A stretch of DNA of 9,760 nucleotides from Bacillota bacterium (GTDB taxonomy: Bacteria; Bacillota; Clostridia; Christensenellales; Pumilibacteraceae), in NCBI GenBank assembly GCA_009780875.1, contig WQZE01000026.1, forward strand, positions 1 to 9,760, read 5' to 3'. This document shows positions 7,662-9,760 of the stretch, one piece after another. The notes beneath the pieces are model-generated. The model saw only the letters and a list, made by a program, of their open reading frames with translations. It was not told the DNA's origin and searched no databases. Made by a program: the position numbers and the translations under genes. Positions within the stretch are counted from its first letter, which is position 1, and every line of letters starts with the position of its first letter.

Positions 7662-8108
7662 CTATGACTCTATCAACGCACCCAACACCCCGTGAATATA
7701 GGTGTGGCTTTTGTCTGTGGAGTACTGCTTGGCTATTTCCAAGGCTTCGTTGATTGCCACTTTGGGTGGCGTGCCCAGATGCTTTTGTTCACAATAGGCA
7801 ACCAAAATCAACGCCAAATCCACCTTGCCCATTCTCTCTACTGCATAGCCCTTGGCAACCTTGTCCACACTTTGTCTCATTTCTTCAAGGTTTTCTTGCA
7901 CCAAGGCAAATACTTTTTGCGTGTACTCCTCGTACAAAGGCTTGTTGCTATATTTGTCAAAGTCCACACATTCGCTGTCCATCAAAAGTGTATAACACAT
8001 TTCAAAGGCTCGCACTCGTGCCTCTCGCCTTGGGTCAAGCCCGGAGTCTTGATTGTCCTTGGGTGTTTTTGGTGTCGTGTTGTTTGTTTTGTTTTCTGAT
8101 TTTACCAC
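7662..8108 (-). CDS. nusB: Transcription antitermination factor NusB
   Basis: 148 residues from a GTG. NusB pairs with NusE (S10) on boxA RNA and supports antitermination of rRNA operons. RREARVRAFEMCY (27-39) is the conserved arginine-rich first helix, and AINEALEIAKQYS (118-130) followed by YIHGVLG (137-143) is the C-terminal signature. Residues 1-26 are a polar Lys/Asn/Thr/Pro extension not found in most NusB proteins (usually about 130-140 residues). No better start exists nearer the core. GTG overlaps the stop of the upstream gene by 7 nt (GTGGTAA), with AAGAAGG upstream, so the two are coupled. H139 stands where Asn is usual in the FVNGVL segment. Confidence 0.95.
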   Translation of the reverse strand: MVKSENKTNNTTPKTPKDNQDSGLDPRREARVRAFEMCYTLLMDSECVDFDKYSNKPLYEEYTQKVFALVQENLEEMRQSVDKVAKGYAVERMGKVDLALILVAYCEQKHLGTPPKVAINEALEIAKQYSTDKSHTYIHGVLGALIES

Positions 8109-8485
8109 AATGCACCTTCTTCCATTGCTGCCTCTTTTTCCGCACTCTCCAAACTCAACGGGTCTCTTTGATAACTGTTGGGAGGCTCGTTGGTCACACC
8201 CAACACATTGATATTGATTTGACCCACTCTATACTCGGTCATACTCTCAATGCTTCTTTTGACATTTTCTTGCACCCTAAAAGCAACATTGCTACACTTG
8301 TCCCCGCTAAACACATTGATATACAAATCAATGTTGAGGCGTTGGTTGTTGACACTGATGCGAACACCACGCCCTTGCAACGCATTGACGCCTTTGATTT
8401 CCTTGGCTGCAAGCGTCACAATAGAGGTGAGCACATTCTCACCATAACTTGTTCTTCCATTGATATTTGGTCCATTGTTTGTCAT
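8102..8485 (-). CDS. Asp23/Gls24 family protein (YqhY-like)
   Basis: 127 residues from the ATG at 8485, chosen because GGAG lies about 5 nt upstream; an ATG 18 nt earlier has no site. The Asp23/Gls24 family (DUF322) includes alkaline-shock and envelope-stress proteins of Gram-positive bacteria; YqhY, next to acetyl-CoA carboxylase and nusB in Bacillus, is the expected counterpart. The conserved stretch is VLTSIVTLAAKEIKGVNALQ (18-37), then RGVRISVNNQRLNIDLYINV (39-58) and VQENVKRSIESMTEYRVGQI (71-90). The tail (100-127) is acidic and probably disordered. No signal peptide or membrane segment. It is the first gene of the operon, behind its own promoter. Exact function in this cell is not known from sequence. 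Confidence 0.9.
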   Translation of the reverse strand: MTNNGPNINGRTSYGENVLTSIVTLAAKEIKGVNALQGRGVRISVNNQRLNIDLYINVFSGDKCSNVAFRVQENVKRSIESMTEYRVGQININVLGVTNEPPNSYQRDPLSLESAEKEAAMEEGALW

Positions 8486-8614
8486 AAAAACTCCAACCCA
8501 CACGCAAACGACCTACGGACAACCGACAGCCATCAAATATTGTGGTAGGCTCACTCCAACCTCTATCAAAGCGGGTCTTGCAAATTGAGCACAAAACGCA
8601 AAACTCCCCCTATA
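8486..8614 (-). other. Leader of the Asp23-nusB operon, with a possible 13-codon upstream ORF
   Basis: If transcription starts about 7 nt after the -10 box, the leader is about 130 nt. It contains GTG at 8554, preceded by AGAGG with a 5-nt spacer. This reads VSLPQYLMAVGCP and stops at 8513, 28 nt before the Asp23 start. No run of one amino acid suggests attenuation and I see no terminator hairpin here. A GTTGGAGT string occurs twice, once before this small ORF and once as the Asp23 ribosome site. The ORF is only a possibility. Confidence 0.3.
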
Positions 8615-8620
8615 AATACT

Positions 8621-8649
8621 ATTATACCACGAACGCAAAAAAAAGTCAA
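8621..8649 (-). promoter_or_regulatory. Sigma-A promoter of the Asp23-nusB-folD-xseAB-ispA-mnmE operon
   Basis: -35 TTGACT at 8649-8644, a 17-bp spacer, and -10 TATAAT at 8626-8621. The spacer ends in TGG, giving an extended -10 (TGnTATAAT). A T-run sits in the upstream spacer. It lies between the terminator at 8754-8787 and the Asp23 gene, the position expected for an operon start. It is the only good promoter I found for the seven downstream genes and possibly also for the R-M genes. Confidence 0.88.
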
Positions 8650-8753
8650 TCAAAAAACAAATTGCAACCCAAGTGCCCACACGCTCGTTTGCCCCAAGTC
8701 TGTCCGTTGCAAGACCTTTTGTCCCAATGCATTTTGTAAATCCCCTACCAAAC

Positions 8754-8787
8754 AAAAAAAGCATCGTGGGTCACCACAACGCTTTTT
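8754..8787 (-). terminator. Rho-independent terminator after the zinc-ribbon gene
   Basis: On the minus strand GCGTTGTGG pairs with CCACGATGC (9 bp, two G-T pairs) around a TGAC loop, followed by seven T. It begins about 23 nt after the stop of the zinc-ribbon gene. The other strand also has a T-run after the stem (8783-8787, then more T after 8791), so it may work in both directions. It separates the zinc-ribbon unit from the nusB operon. Confidence 0.88.
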
Positions 8788-8809
8788 GTATTTTTATCTA
8801 GGCTGATTT

Positions 8810-9211
8810 TTAGAAACCACGCAACAACCAACGAGGTTGAATCCCCGTAGATGCTTCATTCCACGCACTCGCAAAGATAACCACAAATACAATGGTCATC
8901 ACAATCGCCATCACAAAACTGACAATCACCCCAATCAAGGCGCCCAGTCCGGCATTTTTGGAGTCCCTAGGTCTATCATCACGCCAAACCAAAAAGAGTA
9001 TCAACCCTACCAACGGCACAAAAAATCCTAGCACTCCCCACCAACCAGAACCGCTATCACGGCTTGTTTGGATTGGATGGACATTGCCTTGTTGAGCATA
9101 CGCATTTTGGTTTTGAAACGCATTGGACTGTCCAAGACCGCCAACGGCTCCACAACTGGTGCAAAAAGCCACTTGCTCAATACCATCTTTTCCACAATGA
9201 CTACAAAACAT
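8810..9211 (-). CDS. Small membrane protein with N-terminal zinc ribbon
   Basis: 133 residues from the ATG at 9211. AAAGGAGG lies 4 nt upstream, which decides against longer readings. C3-x2-C6 and C17-x2-C20 form a zinc ribbon of the type common in Firmicutes membrane proteins. A Gln/Asn/Gly-rich linker (about 25-55) follows. Two hydrophobic segments come next: about 57-76 (WWGVLGFFVPLVGLILFLVW) and about 88-116, separated by a charged loop RDDRPRDSKN (77-86). No signal peptide; the ribbon is probably cytoplasmic. Function is unknown. It has its own promoter, long leader and terminator, so it is transcribed alone. The call describes domains, not a role. Confidence 0.85.
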   Translation of the reverse strand: MFCSHCGKDGIEQVAFCTSCGAVGGLGQSNAFQNQNAYAQQGNVHPIQTSRDSGSGWWGVLGFFVPLVGLILFLVWRDDRPRDSKNAGLGALIGVIVSFVMAIVMTIVFVVIFASAWNEASTGIQPRWLLRGF

Positions 9212-9215
9212 AAAA

Positions 9216-9223
9216 CCTCCTTT
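9216..9223 (-). promoter_or_regulatory. Strong Shine-Dalgarno of the zinc-ribbon gene
   Basis: AAAGGAGG with a 4-nt TTTT spacer before the ATG at 9211. It fixes the start at MFCSHCG and shows that the sequence upstream is untranslated leader, at least in this frame. Confidence 0.88.
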
Positions 9224-9437
9224 ATGTAAAAACCGCATTGCCGTTTTGACACCACTATCTTTCCTGCACAAGCAGGTGGGCAAGTCGACCCTGTCATCTA
9301 CCTTCTTCCGCAGTCGCAAGTTGCCTTGCAAGTGTCACATAGAACCCTATGCTACCTAAGCCCGGTATCAAACAGTTGTACAAACAATCCCTATAAAAAC
9401 GGGTTGGAAAACAATAAGCATCCTCGCACAACACAGT
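9224..9437 (-). ncRNA. Candidate structured leader RNA (unidentified)
   Basis: The promoter at 9444-9472 gives a leader of about 226 nt, long for a small gene. It can form hairpins TACC/GGTA (9367-9353) and CATAG-GGTT-CTATG (9351-9338). Then TGACAC (9337-9332) can pair with GTGTCA (9252-9247), closing a three-way junction. One arm is GGCAA/TTGCC (9325-9321 with 9283-9279), continued by CGACT/GGTCG (9316-9312 with 9290-9286). The other is CCTGC-TTGT-GCAGG (9276-9263). I compared it from memory with common riboswitches, T-box, 6S, SRP, tmRNA and RNase P RNA and recognised none. It could be a cis-regulatory leader or a separate small RNA. The pairing is by eye. Confidence 0.4.
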
Positions 9438-9443
9438 ATATTC

Positions 9444-9472
9444 ATTATAGCACGCAATTGTCAATTTGTCAA
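9444..9472 (-). promoter_or_regulatory. Perfect-consensus sigma-A promoter of the zinc-ribbon gene
   Basis: -35 TTGACA at 9472-9467, exactly 17 bp, -10 TATAAT at 9449-9444. A second TTGACA (9464-9459) lies in the spacer but at the wrong distance. Such a strong promoter before a small membrane protein suggests either high expression or tight repression. Confidence 0.9.
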
Positions 9473-9507
9473 CTATATTTGACCCAAATGGCGGTCCAAT
9501 ATAGTTG
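9470..9507. promoter_or_regulatory. Palindrome overlapping the -35 box, candidate operator
   Basis: CAACTATATT (9470-9479) and AATATAGTTG (9498-9507) are perfect 10-bp inverted repeats. After one mismatch GACC (9481-9484) pairs with GGTC (9493-9496), leaving an 8-nt centre. The left arm overlaps the -35 box by three bases. No T-run follows, so it does not look like a terminator. A repressor binding here could block polymerase; no regulator is encoded in the window. Confidence 0.5.
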
Positions 9508-9648
9508 GGATTCATCTGTATGGGGTGCAAGTGAGTGGAAAATGCAATGAGAATTCAAAGATTATTGTTCCCTACCATTTATTTTTGGATTCAAATATTT
9601 TTCAATCTTTCTTGGGTGTTTTATTTTGGGTGAGCAAAGCCCCCTACG
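9508..9648. other. Intergenic, no gene seen
   Basis: A/T-rich sequence with no convincing coding region on either strand and no promoter I would defend. TTGGGTG occurs twice about 10 bases apart near 9613-9631. It separates the zinc-ribbon promoter from the hairpin cluster at the right edge. Confidence 0.6.
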
Positions 9649-9755
9649 ATGCATTTTGCATAATGCTCCATTTTATGGAGGCTGTCGCCTTGCGACCAAA
9701 CGCAAATTTTCTTGACGCCAAAAGGCGTGGCTTTTGGCTGAAAATTTGGTCGCAA
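9649..9755. repeat. Cluster of hairpins at the right edge
   Basis: Successive inverted repeats: ATGCA-TTT-TGCAT (9649-9661), CTCCAT-TTT-ATGGAG (9666-9680), GTCGC-CTT-GCGAC (9684-9696). Then TTGCGACCAAA (9690-9700) faces TTTGGTCGCAA (9745-9755). The outer arms extend to 16 bp (TTGCGACCAAATTTTC) if a 4-base CGCA insert in the left arm is skipped. Nested inside is GCCAAAAG (9717-9724) facing CTTTTGGC (9731-9738), or alternatively ACGCC-AAAA-GGCGT. It may be a repetitive palindromic element, a terminator region of a gene beyond the edge, or part of a structured RNA. Copy number cannot be judged here. Confidence 0.55.
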
Positions 9756-9760
9756 CTTGA

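Noticed and set aside
8513..8764. An 83-codon open frame on the minus strand upstream of the Asp23 gene
   Set aside because: It runs through the terminator T-tract and the promoter at 8621-8649, has no ribosome site at its ATG, and shows no recognisable domain. Only its last 13 codons could be translated.
9241..9437. Leader as 6S, SRP, tmRNA or RNase P RNA
   Set aside because: A GGAAG...AGATGAC stretch recalls SRP RNA, but the conserved SRP apical loop and flanking helix are not present, and the hallmark sequences of the other RNAs are missing.
9294..9530. A 78-codon open frame on the minus strand upstream of the zinc-ribbon gene
   Set aside because: Its start lies upstream of the perfect promoter and the frame runs through the palindrome and both promoter boxes. 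The rest lies in the structured leader and no internal start has a ribosome site.
1..9760. CRISPR arrays, tRNA, rRNA genes and transposases
   Set aside because: I saw no regularly spaced direct repeats, no tRNA-like clover leaf, no rRNA signature and no transposase or integrase motif on either strand.

Overview
All protein genes in this window lie on the minus strand, so the map reads from right to left. The gene order Asp23 (yqhY-like) - nusB - folD - xseA - xseB - ispA is the order known from Bacillus and many Clostridia. The Shine-Dalgarno sequences are strong (AGGAGG, GGAGG) and two promoters match sigma-A consensus closely. This points to a Firmicutes (Bacillota) chromosome using the standard genetic code, since TGA terminates folD. 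The exact lineage cannot be read from the sequence; an uncultured Clostridia-type genome is my guess.

Right edge (about 9508-9760): no gene. It holds A/T-rich sequence and a cluster of four or more hairpins. Next (9212-9507) come a palindrome, a perfect-consensus promoter and a leader of about 226 nt that can fold into a three-way junction. This leads into a small membrane protein with an N-terminal zinc ribbon (8810-9211), closed by a Rho-independent terminator (8754-8787).

Middle (8649-2923): an extended -10 promoter and a leader of about 130 nt open a housekeeping operon. It encodes an Asp23/Gls24-family protein, NusB, FolD, both exonuclease VII subunits, a farnesyl-diphosphate-type prenyl synthase, and the tRNA-modification GTPase MnmE. 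Gaps are short or genes overlap, and no internal terminator is visible. MnmE carries an extra segment of about 18 residues coinciding with a 43-bp palindrome, which looks like an in-frame insertion of a small palindromic element.

Left (2918-1): three genes of a restriction-modification island follow mnmE with only 4 bp between them. They are a TaqI/Eco57I-like N6-adenine methyltransferase, a putative PD-(D/E)XK-type endonuclease with a rearranged active site, and a second N6-adenine methyltransferase cut off by the window edge. They look A/T-richer than the operon they follow, are tightly coupled to each other, and appear to depend on read-through from the housekeeping operon. This two-methyltransferase island is the main accessory element; the sequence alone does not show whether it is a new type.
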